From contig JAMPBQ010000001.1 in the NCBI GenBank assembly GCA_023666615.1, forward strand, positions 790,281 to 854,280: 64,000 bases of DNA. The letters run 5' to 3'. Origin of the DNA: Clostridium sp. (GTDB lineage: Bacteria > Bacteroidota > Bacteroidia > Bacteroidales > Muribaculaceae). Position numbers and translations under genes: made by a program. The notes beneath the pieces were generated by a model, which was not told the origin of the DNA, ran no database searches, and saw nothing but the letters and a program-made list of their open reading frames with translations. Each line of letters begins with the position of its first letter. Position 1 is the stretch's first letter. Shown here one piece after another: positions 1 through 9,689 of this stretch.

Positions 1-1295
1 TTCGACGTAGTGGCCTCGTGCTCCACAATGGCTGTGTCGTTGAGGACATCAATATAGGGGAATGTATGTGCGCCGCAGGTCTGGCTCAAGAGCAGGGAAT
101 CGCATTGCGTGTAATTTCTCGCCCCCTCGGCGCCCGGCGCCACCTTCACCAATCCACGGTAAGAATTCTGGCTGTGGCCCGCGGATATGCCCTTTGAAAC
201 AATTGTGGAGCGGGTGTTGCGGCCAATGTGTATCATCTTCGTGCCGGTGTCAGCCTGCTGGCGGTTGTTGGTGACGGCCACAGAATAGAATTCGCCCACT
301 GAGTTGTCTCCCTTCAGTATGCATCCGGGATATTTCCATGTGATGGCTGAGCCGGTCTCCACCTGGGTCCATGAAATCTTTGAGGATTCTCCCCTGCAAA
401 GGCCGCGCTTGGTGACGAAATTGTAGACGCCGCCTCGGCCTTCCTTGTCGCCGGCATACCAATTCTGCACGGTGGAATACTTCACCTCAGCCCTGTCCTC
501 GACAATAATCTCAACGATGGCCGCGTGCAGCTGGTTTTCGTCGCGCATCGGGGCGGTGCAGCCTTCAAGATAAGAAACATAGGAATCGTCGTCGGCCACG
601 ATTAGAGTGCGCTCAAACTGCCCGGTGCCGGCGGCGTTGATGCGGAAATATGTGGAAAGCTCCATCGGGCAGCGCACGCCCTTGGGGATGTACACAAACG
701 ACCCGTCGCTGAACACCGCCGAATTGAGGGCGGCGAAGAAATTGTCGGACGGCGGCACCACCTTGCCAAGATATTTGCGCACCAAATCAGGATAATCACG
801 CACGGCCTCGGAGAACGAGCAGAATATAATGCCCATTTCGGCCAGCTTCTCCTTGTGGGTGGTATGCACGGACACTGAATCCATCACCGCGTCCACAGCC
901 ACGCCGGCCAGCTTCTTTTGCTCCTCCAGCGAAATGCCCAGCTTGTTGAAAGTGTCCACAAGCTGCGGGTCTACGTCATCGAGGCTCTTTGGCCCCTCCT
1001 TCTTTTGCTGCGGGGCCGCGTAATAGCTTATTTCTTGATAGTTAATGTCGGGAATATCGAGATGCGCCCATCGCGGCATAGTCATCGTGAGCCATTTGCG
1101 ATAAGCGCTCAAGCGAAAATCGAGCAGCCACTCCGGCTCGCCCTTCTTCTTGGAAATCAATCGCACGACGTCCTCCGACAATCCCTTTGGGATTATTTCG
1201 GTGTCAATGTCCGTGACAAAGCCGTACTTGTATTCGCCATTGCTTTCGCCAAGAATATCGTCGTTTTTCCTATTTTCGAGTTCGCAATTTTGCAT
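1..1295 (-). CDS. sufB: Fe-S cluster assembly protein SufB (3' end cut by window)
   Basis: Scaffold subunit of the SUF system, which with SufC and SufD assembles iron-sulfur clusters in the cytoplasm. Reading leftward from the ATG at 1295 gives 431 uninterrupted codons that run off the window edge; the family is about 470-480 aa, so roughly 50 C-terminal residues are missing. SufB-like stretches read in translation include [16 protein letters not shown], a block around [16 protein letters not shown], and [19 protein letters not shown] stop lies just upstream in frame and no other ATG is available, which fixes the start. It lies 73 bp downstream of cvpA on the same strand. sufC and sufD would be expected beyond the left edge (inference). 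Confidence 0.93.
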   Translation of the reverse strand, partial: MQNCELENRKNDDILGESNGEYKYGFVTDIDTEIIPKGLSEDVVRLISKKKGEPEWLLDFRLSAYRKWLTMTMPRWAHLDIPDINYQEISYYAAPQQKKEGPKSLDDVDPQLVDTFNKLGISLEEQKKLAGVAVDAVMDSVSVHTTHKEKLAEMGIIFCSFSEAVRDYPDLVRKYLGKVVPPSDNFFAALNSAVFSDGSFVYIPKGVRCPMELSTYFRINAAGTGQFERTLIVADDDSYVSYLEGCTAPMRDENQLHAAIVEIIVEDRAEVKYSTVQNWYAGDKEGRGGVYNFVTKRGLCRGESSKISWTQVETGSAITWKYPGCILKGDNSVGEFYSVAVTNNRQQADTGTKMIHIGRNTRSTIVSKGISAGHSQNSYRGLVKVAPGAEGARNYTQCDSLLLSQTCGAHTFPYIDVLNDTAIVEHEATTS

Positions 1296-1368
1296 GCTGA
1301 TTCTGATGAAATTATATCTTTGTTATCAACGCTCTTTTGCCGATATATGTTCACCCCGCGGGGGCATG

Positions 1369-1857
1369 TCAACTTTTGTCTGAAAATATGCTTGTGACGG
1401 CCGCTGAGCCAAGTATTCGCGGCGCCATTCTCTCCACCCTTTGCGCCCACACGCCCTTTGGCGTCATTTCGGGGGCAAGCGCGCCCCATAGGTTTAAGGC
1501 CAGGCTCAGGCAAAAGATGAACAGAAACAGCTTGAACACGGCGCCGCAAAGGCGGTCGAGAATGCCTATCTGCATCTTTTTAGCCGCAATCTTCAGGATG
1601 CGGAAGAGCCCCCAGGCGGCAATATAGCCCAAAACGAACACCAGGATGTAGGCGAGGACGGTAAGTATTGCGCGGCTTGACCCGCTTTGCGCCAAAGACG
1701 CGAGCCAATCGGAGGCATCATGCCCAAAAATGCGGCAAGCGAGGACGCCCACCACTATCCCGGCTATCGAGCCCAGCTGCGCTATGATTCCCGTGAAGGC
1801 TCCCCACACGATGGCTATTAGAGAGAAAATCAGCAAAAATATCTCAAATGTTGACAT
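1369..1857 (-). CDS. cvpA: CvpA family inner membrane protein
   Basis: A 162-aa protein with four hydrophobic segments (about residues 3-22, 25-42, 62-86 and 103-125), the layout of the CvpA/colicin V production family of inner membrane proteins. Glycine-rich packing in the second segment (GSIAGIVVGVLACRIFG) also fits. The family has been linked to colicin V export and envelope homeostasis, but its molecular activity is not settled. It sits between ftsZ and sufB on the same strand. The assignment rests on topology and overall similarity, so the family call is good and the function is not known. Confidence 0.8.
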   Translation of the reverse strand: MSTFEIFLLIFSLIAIVWGAFTGIIAQLGSIAGIVVGVLACRIFGHDASDWLASLAQSGSSRAILTVLAYILVFVLGYIAAWGLFRILKIAAKKMQIGILDRLCGAVFKLFLFIFCLSLALNLWGALAPEMTPKGVWAQRVERMAPRILGSAAVTSIFSDKS

Positions 1858-1920
1858 TCATTAATATTTTACCCGCAAAATTAGCTAAATTTTCCCGCAA
1901 AACCAAAATGCGTGGGCCAA

Positions 1921-3276
1921 TCAAATGTCGTCGAATGAAATGGTGTTCTTGTCAAGCTGGGCTTGGGCTGTGGGAGGCTGCGCGGCGGGGGCCGCGGCCT
2001 TGAGGCTGTCGATTATTGCGCGGTCGCGGTTGAAGGTCGGGTTCTGCTCCAATGCGGCAATGGCCTGGTCGCTGTCCAGCTGCTCGGGCCGCAGTATGAT
2101 ATAGCTCTTCTGCGCTTTCTGCCTGTTGAGTCCTTCAATCTTGTCGCCGTATTCATTTCCGAGAATGCGCTGGGCCGCGATTTGCTCCTCTTGCGTTTTT
2201 GCCTTTGCATCCTGCTTGTCGTCAGAAATTACCAAAGGCGATGTTATGGCCTGGTCGTCAGAGATGGTTACCTCGAAGCCTGCGGCAAGGATTGTGAACT
2301 TCACCTTGTCGCCAAGGGAGTCGTCGATGGCGACGCCCCAAATCACGTCGACGTCGGAATCGAGGTTGGAGATAAAGTCGGTGATTTGCTTTGTCTCGTC
2401 AATCTTGAACGCCTGGCTGGCCTTTGTTGAGAAGTACAGGTTGAACAGGAGCTTGCGGCTGCCGAAGATGTCGGTGTTGCGCAGGAGCGGGGAATGCAAA
2501 GCATCCTCGATAGCCTTCTGCACGCGGTTCTCTCCCTCGCCGTATCCCGTGGAAATGATGGCTGTGCCGCCGTCGCGCAGCGTATTGTCTACATCATTGA
2601 AGTCAAGATTGATGTAGCCATTGCAGGTCACAATCTCCGAAATGCTCATCGCGGCCATAGATAGAATGTCGTCGGCCTTTCCGAATGCATTTAGGAAATC
2701 GCTGTCCTTATATATCTCTCCAAGGCGCTCGTTGTTGATAACGAGGAGGGCATCAACAAATTTGCCCATTTCGTTGGCTCCTTCCAGAGCCTTAAGGATT
2801 TTCTTTTGTCCTTCAAAAAGGAAAGGTATGGTGACAATGCCAATGGTGAGGATGCCGCGCTCCTTGGCTATTTTCGCTATCACGGGCGATGCGCCGGTGC
2901 CGGTGCCGCCGCCCATGCCCGCGGTGATGAACACCATGTCGGTTTCATCGTCAAACAGGGCGTCTATTTCGGCGGCGCTTTCCTCGGCGGCGGCATGCGC
3001 CTTTTCTGGGCGGTTGCCTGCGCCGCGGCCTTTTAGGGTGGATGGGCCCAGAAGCACGCGATTAGGCACGGGTGAGTTGTTGAGGGCTTGGCGGTCGGTG
3101 TTGGCCACTATGAAAGTGACGTCGCGCACGCCAAGGCGATACATATGGTTGATGGCATTGTTTCCGCCTCCGCCCACGCCGATCACCTTGATGCGGTTGG
3201 AGGAGTATGGGGCTATGCTGGCATTCCCGCCGGAGGGAATGAAATCATGATTGTCGCGAATATCTTCCGGAGTCAT
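1921..3276 (-). CDS. ftsZ: Cell division GTPase FtsZ
   Basis: Tubulin-like GTPase that polymerises into the Z-ring. The 451-aa product has the N-terminal glycine-rich loop GVGGGGNNA (residues 33-41), the tubulin signature GGGTGTG (about 122-128) and a T7-loop region near NLDFNDVDNTL. A charged, alanine- and glutamine-rich linker begins near residue 345. The extreme C-terminus reads NTISFDDI and lacks an obvious PxFLR-type peptide for FtsA binding, so the contact with FtsA may differ from the E. coli model (inference). It is the last division gene of the dcw cluster, separated from ftsA by a 92-bp spacer with a short palindrome and a tandem repeat. Confidence 0.98.
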   Translation of the reverse strand: MTPEDIRDNHDFIPSGGNASIAPYSSNRIKVIGVGGGGNNAINHMYRLGVRDVTFIVANTDRQALNNSPVPNRVLLGPSTLKGRGAGNRPEKAHAAAEESAAEIDALFDDETDMVFITAGMGGGTGTGASPVIAKIAKERGILTIGIVTIPFLFEGQKKILKALEGANEMGKFVDALLVINNERLGEIYKDSDFLNAFGKADDILSMAAMSISEIVTCNGYINLDFNDVDNTLRDGGTAIISTGYGEGENRVQKAIEDALHSPLLRNTDIFGSRKLLFNLYFSTKASQAFKIDETKQITDFISNLDSDVDVIWGVAIDDSLGDKVKFTILAAGFEVTISDDQAITSPLVISDDKQDAKAKTQEEQIAAQRILGNEYGDKIEGLNRQKAQKSYIILRPEQLDSDQAIAALEQNPTFNRDRAIIDSLKAAAPAAQPPTAQAQLDKNTISFDDI

Positions 3277-3306
3277 TGTTTCTTGCTTTGATATTTCAAT
3301 TATCCC

Positions 3307-3322
3307 GCTTTAGGCCTAAAGC
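3307..3322. repeat. 16-bp perfect palindrome between ftsZ and ftsA
   Basis: GCTTTAGGCCTAAAGC is a perfect self-complementary 16-mer in the ftsA-ftsZ spacer. It could be a protein-binding site or an RNA hairpin; nothing else in the sequence decides between these. Confidence 0.5.
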
Positions 3323-3330
3323 CTACTCAC

Positions 3331-3362
3331 TTAATCCTTTATCCTTAATCCTTTATCCTTAA
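3331..3362. repeat. Tandem repeat, 14-bp unit, ftsA-ftsZ spacer
   Basis: The unit TTAATCCTTTATCC occurs twice head to tail (3331-3344 and 3345-3358), followed by the start of a third copy. It ends just before the ftsA stop codon. Confidence 0.85.
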
Positions 3363-3368
3363 ATATAT

Positions 3369-4892
3369 TTACTGGTCCAAATCCGTGGAGTCGTCTTCAT
3401 CGTCTCCTCCCACAAATTCAGTGAATTTATCGCGCATCATGCTCAGTATGCTGCGCCTTTCCTTTCTGTTTCGTTCCTTCTCCTGCTTGCGGCGAAGCTC
3501 TTCGGCCTCTTTTGCCTCCTTAGCTGCCTTCTTTTCAGCCTCTTGCTTTGCCTTTTTGCTGCGGCGCTCTTCCTCTGCGGAAAGCCTATCCTGCTCCTTT
3601 TGCCTCCTTTGAGCGGCCTGCGCCCTGCGCAGCTCCAGCTCCTCATCGTCAAGAAGAAGGTTTTCGTCGTCGCGGCCGCTTTCATAGGGGTCAAATCCAG
3701 AAGCGCCGCCCTCTTGCTCAAGGGGAATGTCTTCGTAGACGGGCTTTGGCGGGAAATCGACGCAAGTGTCGTCGCCAGGCTTGGCCGAGGCGTAGGATAG
3801 AATCGACATCAGCGAGATATAGTCGGAGGGCTCCACCGACGCGTCCTTTACCGCAACAGTGTCGGGCACTGACGCCAGGCGCGCCTTCATCTTCGTCTGC
3901 GCCTCCAGGGCCGCGGTGAAGTTCTTCAGCTTTGCTCCGCGGCCGGCCACGATGAATCCGGCCGACAAATCAGAGGCCTTGTATCCTGCATACTCTATCT
4001 GCGCCATAATGTTGGCTATAATCTCGCCAACGCGCGCCTGCACATAGCAATTCATTGCCATGGCATCGTCATTGGCGGCGCTGTCAGGAAGCGCGTTGCC
4101 GAATGAAAGCTTCATGCCCTCGGCGTGCTCGTCGGTGGTGTTGCATCCCATGGCTATGTCATGGGTGATATTGTATGACCCTATGGGGATGGTGGCTAGG
4201 CGCTGCAACGCGCGGTCCTTGTAGATGGATACCGTAGTGGTCTGCGCGCCTACGTCAACCAGCGCGCAGCCCAGCTGCTTTTCCTCCTCGCCCAGCACCA
4301 TGGCAGCCGTGGTGAGGGGGGTCGGCACGTATTCCTTAACGGGGAGATGCAGGCGCTCGTTGAGCACAAGCTCAAGATTGCGCTGGTTGGTAGGGCTGCA
4401 TGTCACCACTGTGAATTCGCCCCTTATCTTTGTGCCAAGAGCCCCTACGGGGTTGGCGGTAGCCTGGTTGTCGACATAATATTTCCGGGGCACGACCTTG
4501 ATGACCTTCTTGTCGCCGGATATGGGCTTTGTGGCCACGGCCAAAAGATGCTTCAGTATGTCGCCGGTTATTTCCATTTCATGCGGCAGAGGCAATTCCG
4601 CGGAGGTCTGCTCCGACCCCAGCGAGCGGCCGGCCAAGGCCACGTAGGCGCCGTTGATGCGGCCCTTGCCTATCGAAGGGTGGTTTTGCAGCTTCTGCAG
4701 CACATAGCTTAAGTTGGTGGCGGCTTCAATCAAATTCTGCACGCGCCCGTATTGCACGCAATTCACTTTGTCTTCGCTCACCACAGCCTCAACCTGCGGG
4801 ATTGCAAGGGGGGTGTAGGCCGAAGGCGAGGTTTTTGCCAAAGCGCCTTTAACTTGCGAACCGGATATTTCTAATGCGACTATATAGGACAT
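3369..4892 (-). CDS. ftsA: Cell division protein FtsA with long charged C-terminal tail
   Basis: Actin-like ATPase that tethers FtsZ filaments to the membrane and recruits later division proteins. The 507-aa product opens with the actin-type phosphate loop region (YIVALEISGSQVKGAL) and contains a second nucleotide-binding block, GCALVDVGAQTTTVSIY. From about residue 400 onward the protein is a highly charged Lys/Glu/Arg/Ala-rich segment likely to form coiled coil. It ends in a hydrophobic stretch (ILSMMRDKFTEFVGG) that could be the amphipathic membrane anchor. E. coli FtsA is 420 aa, so the tail adds nearly 90 residues. It lies between ftsQ and ftsZ. Confidence 0.96.
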   Translation of the reverse strand: MSYIVALEISGSQVKGALAKTSPSAYTPLAIPQVEAVVSEDKVNCVQYGRVQNLIEAATNLSYVLQKLQNHPSIGKGRINGAYVALAGRSLGSEQTSAELPLPHEMEITGDILKHLLAVATKPISGDKKVIKVVPRKYYVDNQATANPVGALGTKIRGEFTVVTCSPTNQRNLELVLNERLHLPVKEYVPTPLTTAAMVLGEEEKQLGCALVDVGAQTTTVSIYKDRALQRLATIPIGSYNITHDIAMGCNTTDEHAEGMKLSFGNALPDSAANDDAMAMNCYVQARVGEIIANIMAQIEYAGYKASDLSAGFIVAGRGAKLKNFTAALEAQTKMKARLASVPDTVAVKDASVEPSDYISLMSILSYASAKPGDDTCVDFPPKPVYEDIPLEQEGGASGFDPYESGRDDENLLLDDEELELRRAQAAQRRQKEQDRLSAEEERRSKKAKQEAEKKAAKEAKEAEELRRKQEKERNRKERRSILSMMRDKFTEFVGGDDEDDSTDLDQ

Positions 4893-4951
4893 CTTGTATA
4901 TTAAGAAACGAGTTTACAAAGAATTAGTTAATGAATAAATGAGGATTGGCT

Positions 4952-5779
4952 TCACTCTTCCATGTCGGTGAGCATGGTGTTGATATCGACTATGTCGGAG
5001 AAATCTTCCACCGGCGCCGCCGACGCTTTTTGGTCTTTGCCGTGGCGCTTGGCCACGACTTGCCCCCGCCATTTCACGGAAAGGGTGTCGTAATATTCCC
5101 ATCCCTTTACCGGCATCACCTTGCGATAAAAAACACGCAATCGGGCGAATTTGTTTGCTATGTCGGCCGTATCTCCGAAATTTACCACATGCCCGCGCAT
5201 CATGGGCACGAGCATTATGTCGCCGTTGGGCTTCACCTCGTAGGCGCTGATTAGGCTGCGCAGGCTGGCGTCGGAATTCACGTAGTCTATCACCGGCATC
5301 ACATCCGCCGCGCTGCGGTTGGCGAAATTCCCCACCACCACGGACACATCGACGCGGAATCTTGCATCGGGCCGCATCCTCTTCCCTGCGCGGTTTATGT
5401 AGTACGTAGGGGTGTCTGAGCCCGTATCGTACACGCGCGCCACAGGTATCAGCGGCGTCACTTCCAAAAGCACTCTGCGATTGCCCAGGGCCGCGCAGTT
5501 GGCCTGCTCCACGTTGTCAAGGCCAAGCACTGAAAGCTCTATGCCGCGGGTGTTGACTCGCCATGCCGGCATGCGGCTTATGCTGTCGCGCAAATGGCCG
5601 ATGGCCCCGTCGATTATTTCGGGGGTGAGGAAGTCGGAGGTTTGCGACTGCTCAATCTTTATGTCCAGAGCCTTATATGGCTCAGCCTTCGCCTTGTGCG
5701 ATGTGTAACACAGGGCGAAAACAAGGTATCCAATCAACAAGACGGACAGGATGCAATGTATGACTGAGCGTTTGGACAT
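4952..5779 (-). CDS. ftsQ: Cell division protein FtsQ
   Basis: Bitopic divisome protein of the FtsQ/DivIB group that links the early Z-ring to the septal synthase. The 275-aa product has a short cytoplasmic N-terminus, one membrane segment (about residues 8-26) and a periplasmic part with FtsQ-like blocks such as RVLLEVTPLIPVARVYDTG. Sequence conservation in this family is low, and the call leans partly on position: it begins 2 nt after the murC stop and precedes ftsA, its usual place. Confidence 0.9.
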   Translation of the reverse strand: MSKRSVIHCILSVLLIGYLVFALCYTSHKAKAEPYKALDIKIEQSQTSDFLTPEIIDGAIGHLRDSISRMPAWRVNTRGIELSVLGLDNVEQANCAALGNRRVLLEVTPLIPVARVYDTGSDTPTYYINRAGKRMRPDARFRVDVSVVVGNFANRSAADVMPVIDYVNSDASLRSLISAYEVKPNGDIMLVPMMRGHVVNFGDTADIANKFARLRVFYRKVMPVKGWEYYDTLSVKWRGQVVAKRHGKDQKASAAPVEDFSDIVDINTMLTDMEE

Positions 5780-5781
5780 TT

Positions 5782-7170
5782 TTATTTTTTGTTTTTAATT
5801 TCTTCCGCCAGGGAGGGCAGGAGGAATGACAGATCGCCGGCCCCTAAGGCCAATAAGACCTCAAAGTTACGATTTTTCATCGTATCTACAAAATCTTGCT
5901 CAGGAATCAGCCGCTTATTTGGCGTTTTGAGCTTGTCGTAGATGGTTTTTTCTGAAATTCCCGGTATGGGAATCTCCCTTGCGGGGTAAAGATCCGTGAG
6001 AATCACTTCATCGGCAAGGTCGAGCGCCCGGGCGAATTGGTCGGCGAAATCACGCGTGCGGCTATACAGGTGCGGCTGGAATGCGGCTGTAATCTTTGCG
6101 TGCGGATACAGAGCGCGCACTGAAAGGATGCTCTGCCTTATTTCATCGGGGTGATGCGCGTAGTCGTCAATTATCACCTTTCCGTCCGGGACAGCGTCAA
6201 GGTCGTCCTTAAGGATGAATTGGAATCTGCGCTCAGCGCCCTGGAAGGTGGCCATGGCATCGCGGATTGTCTCGGGGGTGACGTCGCCAGTGAGCAAGCA
6301 CGCGGCCATGGCGGCTATGCCGTTTTCAATGTTTATCTCAACGGGCACGCCGAGCTCTATGTCGGCTATGACGCCAAAGGGCGTGGCGAAATCGTATACG
6401 ATCGTGCCATGGCCCATGCGTATGTTTTCGGCATGGAAATCGCCGTGGTCGCGTGAGTAGGTGTACACCTTCACGCCCTTTTGAGGCCTTGGCTTTAGCT
6501 TGAGGCCTTCATGCACTATCAGGATGCCGTCAGAACGGATGAGCTCGGTGAAATGGGCGAAGCTTTCAAGATAGTTCTCCTCATTTCCGTATATGTCGAG
6601 GTGGTCAGGGTCGGTGGCTGTCACCACGGCAATGTAGGGGGTGAGGGTATGGAATGAACGGTCGTACTCGTCGGCCTCTATCACGCTGTAGGGAGATGTG
6701 GCGCTAAGAAGGAGATTGCTGTTGTAGTTCCGCAGGATGCCGCCAAGGAATGCGTTGCAGCCCACAGGAGCCGTATGCAGTATGTGGGCGGCCATTGACG
6801 AGGTAGTGGTCTTTCCGTGCGTGCCGGAGAAGCATAGGGCCTTGCTGCCTTGGGTAATCAGCCCCAGCACTGTGCTGCGCTTTAGCACGGCGAATGAGTT
6901 TGAGCGGAAGAAGGACAATGGCACGTTTGATTCCGGCACGGCGGGCGTGTACACCACCATTGCCGCGCCCTTGTCGCGAAATTGCTCGGGCACGGCCTCC
7001 ATGCCGTCGACATAGCTCACCCGGGCGCCCTCGGCTTCGAGCGCGTGGGTCAAGGCTGACGGAGCGCGGTCATAGCCGGCCACTTCATATCCCTTCGACA
7101 TATAATATCTTGCCAAGGCGGCCATGCCTATGCCGCCTATTCCCACAAAATAAACCTTATTTGTCTCCAC
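5782..7170 (-). CDS. murC: UDP-N-acetylmuramate-L-alanine ligase MurC
   Basis: Cytoplasmic ATP-dependent ligase that adds L-Ala to UDP-MurNAc, the first amino acid of the peptidoglycan stem peptide. The 462-aa product has an N-terminal Rossmann motif (VGIGGIGMAALA, residues 9-20), the Mur-ligase ATP loop GTHGKTTT near residue 116, and the C-terminal blocks DDYAHHPDEI and FQPHLYSRTRDF typical of MurC. Its start overlaps the end of murG by 14 nt and it is 2 nt from ftsQ, so the three genes are probably translated from one message. Confidence 0.98.
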   Translation of the reverse strand: METNKVYFVGIGGIGMAALARYYMSKGYEVAGYDRAPSALTHALEAEGARVSYVDGMEAVPEQFRDKGAAMVVYTPAVPESNVPLSFFRSNSFAVLKRSTVLGLITQGSKALCFSGTHGKTTTSSMAAHILHTAPVGCNAFLGGILRNYNSNLLLSATSPYSVIEADEYDRSFHTLTPYIAVVTATDPDHLDIYGNEENYLESFAHFTELIRSDGILIVHEGLKLKPRPQKGVKVYTYSRDHGDFHAENIRMGHGTIVYDFATPFGVIADIELGVPVEINIENGIAAMAACLLTGDVTPETIRDAMATFQGAERRFQFILKDDLDAVPDGKVIIDDYAHHPDEIRQSILSVRALYPHAKITAAFQPHLYSRTRDFADQFARALDLADEVILTDLYPAREIPIPGISEKTIYDKLKTPNKRLIPEQDFVDTMKNRNFEVLLALGAGDLSFLLPSLAEEIKNKK

Positions 7171-8275
7171 CTTTTTTCGACTTTAATATCACTTCTTCGA
7201 TAATGTCTACAATCTTTTCGTCAGCGTCGGGCAATGCCATCTTGGCGATGTTCTCGCTGAGGCTTTTCCTCTTCTTTTCATCAGAGAGGAGGGCGGCCAT
7301 GGCCTTTGGCAGCTCAACGGGCGCATTTGCGTCCTCAATCATTATGGCGGCGCCTTTTTCCACAAGGGCCATGGCGTTCTTGCGCTGGTGGTCCTCAGCC
7401 ACATTTGGCGATGGCACCAAAATCACGGGCTTGCCCAGCAGCTCCAGCTCGCTGATGGTGCCGGCGCCGGCGCGCGAAACAACGATGTCAGCCGCGCGGT
7501 AGGCTGTGGCCATATCCTTAATGAACACCGTGGCTTTGGCGCGGTCAAAGCCCTTGGACATTTCGCTCCATTTTTCAGCGTCGTTCTTTCCCGTCTGCCA
7601 CAACAATTGCGCGTTAGCCGTTATAGCCTGCAAGTTTCGTCCGATGCTCTCGTTAATGGTGCGGGCGCCAAGGCTGCCGCCAACCACCAATGCCAAAGGC
7701 AAATTCGGGTCAAATCCAAGCGCCTCTTTGGCTTGTGCTTGAGAGAGGGAGCATGCGGCGAGGTCGGCCCTCACGGGATTGCCGGTGAGGGTGATTTTTT
7801 CGGCAGGAAAATATTTGTCTAGCCCTTCATATGCCGCGCAGATGGCATGCGCCTTTTTCGCCAGAAGTTTGTTGGTGACGCCGGGATATGAATTTTGCTC
7901 CTGCAAAAGCGTAGGGACGCCAGCCTTTTGGGCTGCCTTGAGGGTGGGGCCGCTGGCGTAGCCTCCAACTCCGATTGCTATTTCGGGCTTGAAATCACGC
8001 ACAATCTTGCGAGCCTTGCGCATCGACCGCCAAAGCTTCAGCAGCACGCCGAAGTTGCGCCATAGGCGCTTGCGGTCAAATCCGGCCACCGGCAGACCTA
8101 TTATTTCATATCCGGCATCGGGCACCCGCTGCATTTCCATACGGTTGTCAGCGCCCACAAACAATATTTCAGCCTGCGGATGCCTCCTTTTTATGGCGTT
8201 GGCGATTGACAAGGCCGGGAAAATATGCCCGCCCGTGCCTCCGCCGCTTATCAATATTCTTTCCATTCCTATCAT
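7157..8275 (-). CDS. murG: Lipid II synthase MurG
   Basis: Peripheral membrane GT-B glycosyltransferase that transfers GlcNAc from UDP-GlcNAc to lipid I, giving lipid II. The 372-aa product carries the N-terminal GGGTGGHIFPAL loop (about residues 10-21), the GVGGYASGP block, and a C-terminal donor site around SRAGAGTISELELLGKP. Translation could start at 8275 or at the ATG three codons later (8266), which sits closer to the conserved part. It follows ftsW after a spacer of tandem TCGTTATA repeats and overlaps murC by 14 nt. Confidence 0.98.
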   Translation of the reverse strand: MIGMERILISGGGTGGHIFPALSIANAIKRRHPQAEILFVGADNRMEMQRVPDAGYEIIGLPVAGFDRKRLWRNFGVLLKLWRSMRKARKIVRDFKPEIAIGVGGYASGPTLKAAQKAGVPTLLQEQNSYPGVTNKLLAKKAHAICAAYEGLDKYFPAEKITLTGNPVRADLAACSLSQAQAKEALGFDPNLPLALVVGGSLGARTINESIGRNLQAITANAQLLWQTGKNDAEKWSEMSKGFDRAKATVFIKDMATAYRAADIVVSRAGAGTISELELLGKPVILVPSPNVAEDHQRKNAMALVEKGAAIMIEDANAPVELPKAMAALLSDEKKRKSLSENIAKMALPDADEKIVDIIEEVILKSKKGGDK

Positions 8276-8281
8276 ATTTTT

Positions 8282-8305
8282 TCGTTATATCGTTATATCG
8301 TTATA
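8282..8305. repeat. Tandem repeat, 8-bp unit, ftsW-murG spacer
   Basis: TCGTTATA is repeated three times without interruption (8282-8289, 8290-8297, 8298-8305) immediately upstream of murG. No gene overlaps it. Confidence 0.9.
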
Positions 8306-8327
8306 ACGATTTGGGATATATCGATTT

Positions 8328-9677
8328 TTAAGTCGGATTTTCGGCGTTCACCTCATCGGGCAGCGCTGAGAGCTCGTCTTTTATCTCGGCACGCTTGCCC
8401 TTGCGTGCCGCAAATCGGCTTACACTGAGCATTATGCCAAGGGCTATTGATGTGATTATCACGGATGTGCCGCCACGGGATATCAGCGGCAACGGCTGCC
8501 CCGACACCGGGAAAACCCCCGTGACGATGCACATATGGAATATGGCCTGGTATGCTATGAATATGGCCATGCCTATCACGAGAAGCGCGGGATAGGCGGT
8601 CTGGCACCTGTTGGCGATGCGAGCCGCCCTTGCCAAAAGCCACATGTACAGCACCATAACCATCAAGCCTCCAATCAATCCTAGCTCTTCTATGACTATG
8701 GCGTAGATGTAATCGCTCGATGCGAGGGGCAGGCGAGCCGTCTCGCGTGAATTGCCCGGCATGACGCCGAACACGCCGCCGTGCGCCTGCGCCATGTAGG
8801 AGTATTGCTCCTGCGCATTGATGCCGGTGATTTTCTCGTCCCACTTAGCCTCATCGGAGTTGTGGCGCTGAACGCGGTTTAGCCACGTAATAATTCGTCC
8901 CAAGCCTTGGTCGCCTTCATTGTCATAGCCTCCAAGCACTATTTCCGTTCCGGGCACCACCATCTCAGTCTGCTCTACCTTCTCATTTTTGTGCATCAAG
9001 GCCATGCCTACCTTAGCGCCAATGCCCAATATGCCGGCAACGATAAAAATGCTTAGCACAAGGCCAAGCTTTTTCCAGCCCACTCCGCCAATAATCATCA
9101 TAGAAAAGCTTATGCCCAGCACAAGCAGCGTATTGGTAAGGCCTTGGAAAAATAGGAGGCCGCCGCATACCATAACCCATATCACTGCTTTTCTCAAACC
9201 CTTGGAGGAAACATCCTCTTTGTCAGTAAGCTGCGACTTGCTCAATATGGCGGCAAGCACCAGCGCCGCTGAGAGCTTGAGCATTTCCGCCGGCTGCAGG
9301 GCAAAAAGGCCGCCAACCGAGAAACTGCGGTTGGCTCCGTTGATGTTTTCCCCGAATTTAAGGGTATAGAGCATCGCCACGGCCGAAAAAGCCGCGAAGA
9401 TATATGACCAGCGCAGGAATTTGCGGTAATGCTGATTCTGCAGATAGATCATGAACATAAGGCCTACCAACAGAAAAACCACGTGCCTGATTACCGGGCC
9501 GAGCACGTTGGAGGCGTTCACCTCATGGCTCGACGCGCTGTATAGCTCGATTATGGAGATGATGCAAAGGGCTATGTAGATGCCCCAAATCTGTTTGTCG
9601 GTGCGCCGCGGCTGTATGACTTCGCCGTCTAGTTCGGCAGGCGCCGCCGCCGCCGGGGCGGTTATAGTTTTTTCCAT
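8328..9677 (-). CDS. ftsW: Septal peptidoglycan polymerase FtsW (SEDS family)
   Basis: Multipass SEDS glycosyltransferase that polymerises lipid II at the septum together with the class B PBP encoded upstream. The 449-aa product has about ten hydrophobic segments and the SEDS blocks LQPAEMLKLSAAL (E and K conserved) and, near the C-terminus, PLISRGGTS. Compared with E. coli FtsW it has a longer extracytoplasmic loop (about residues 225-295). The N-terminus (about 25 residues, Ala/Pro-rich) precedes the first membrane segment. It lies between murD and murG, 12 nt from murD. Confidence 0.96.
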   Translation of the reverse strand: MEKTITAPAAAAPAELDGEVIQPRRTDKQIWGIYIALCIISIIELYSASSHEVNASNVLGPVIRHVVFLLVGLMFMIYLQNQHYRKFLRWSYIFAAFSAVAMLYTLKFGENINGANRSFSVGGLFALQPAEMLKLSAALVLAAILSKSQLTDKEDVSSKGLRKAVIWVMVCGGLLFFQGLTNTLLVLGISFSMMIIGGVGWKKLGLVLSIFIVAGILGIGAKVGMALMHKNEKVEQTEMVVPGTEIVLGGYDNEGDQGLGRIITWLNRVQRHNSDEAKWDEKITGINAQEQYSYMAQAHGGVFGVMPGNSRETARLPLASSDYIYAIVIEELGLIGGLMVMVLYMWLLARAARIANRCQTAYPALLVIGMAIFIAYQAIFHMCIVTGVFPVSGQPLPLISRGGTSVIITSIALGIMLSVSRFAARKGKRAEIKDELSALPDEVNAENPT

Positions 9678-9689
9678 TGCTCTGTTTTC

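Noticed and set aside
1193-1549. Minus-strand frame of 118 codons between cvpA and sufB
   Set aside because: It overlaps both genes in another frame; its translation includes part of the shared region but no coherent domain.
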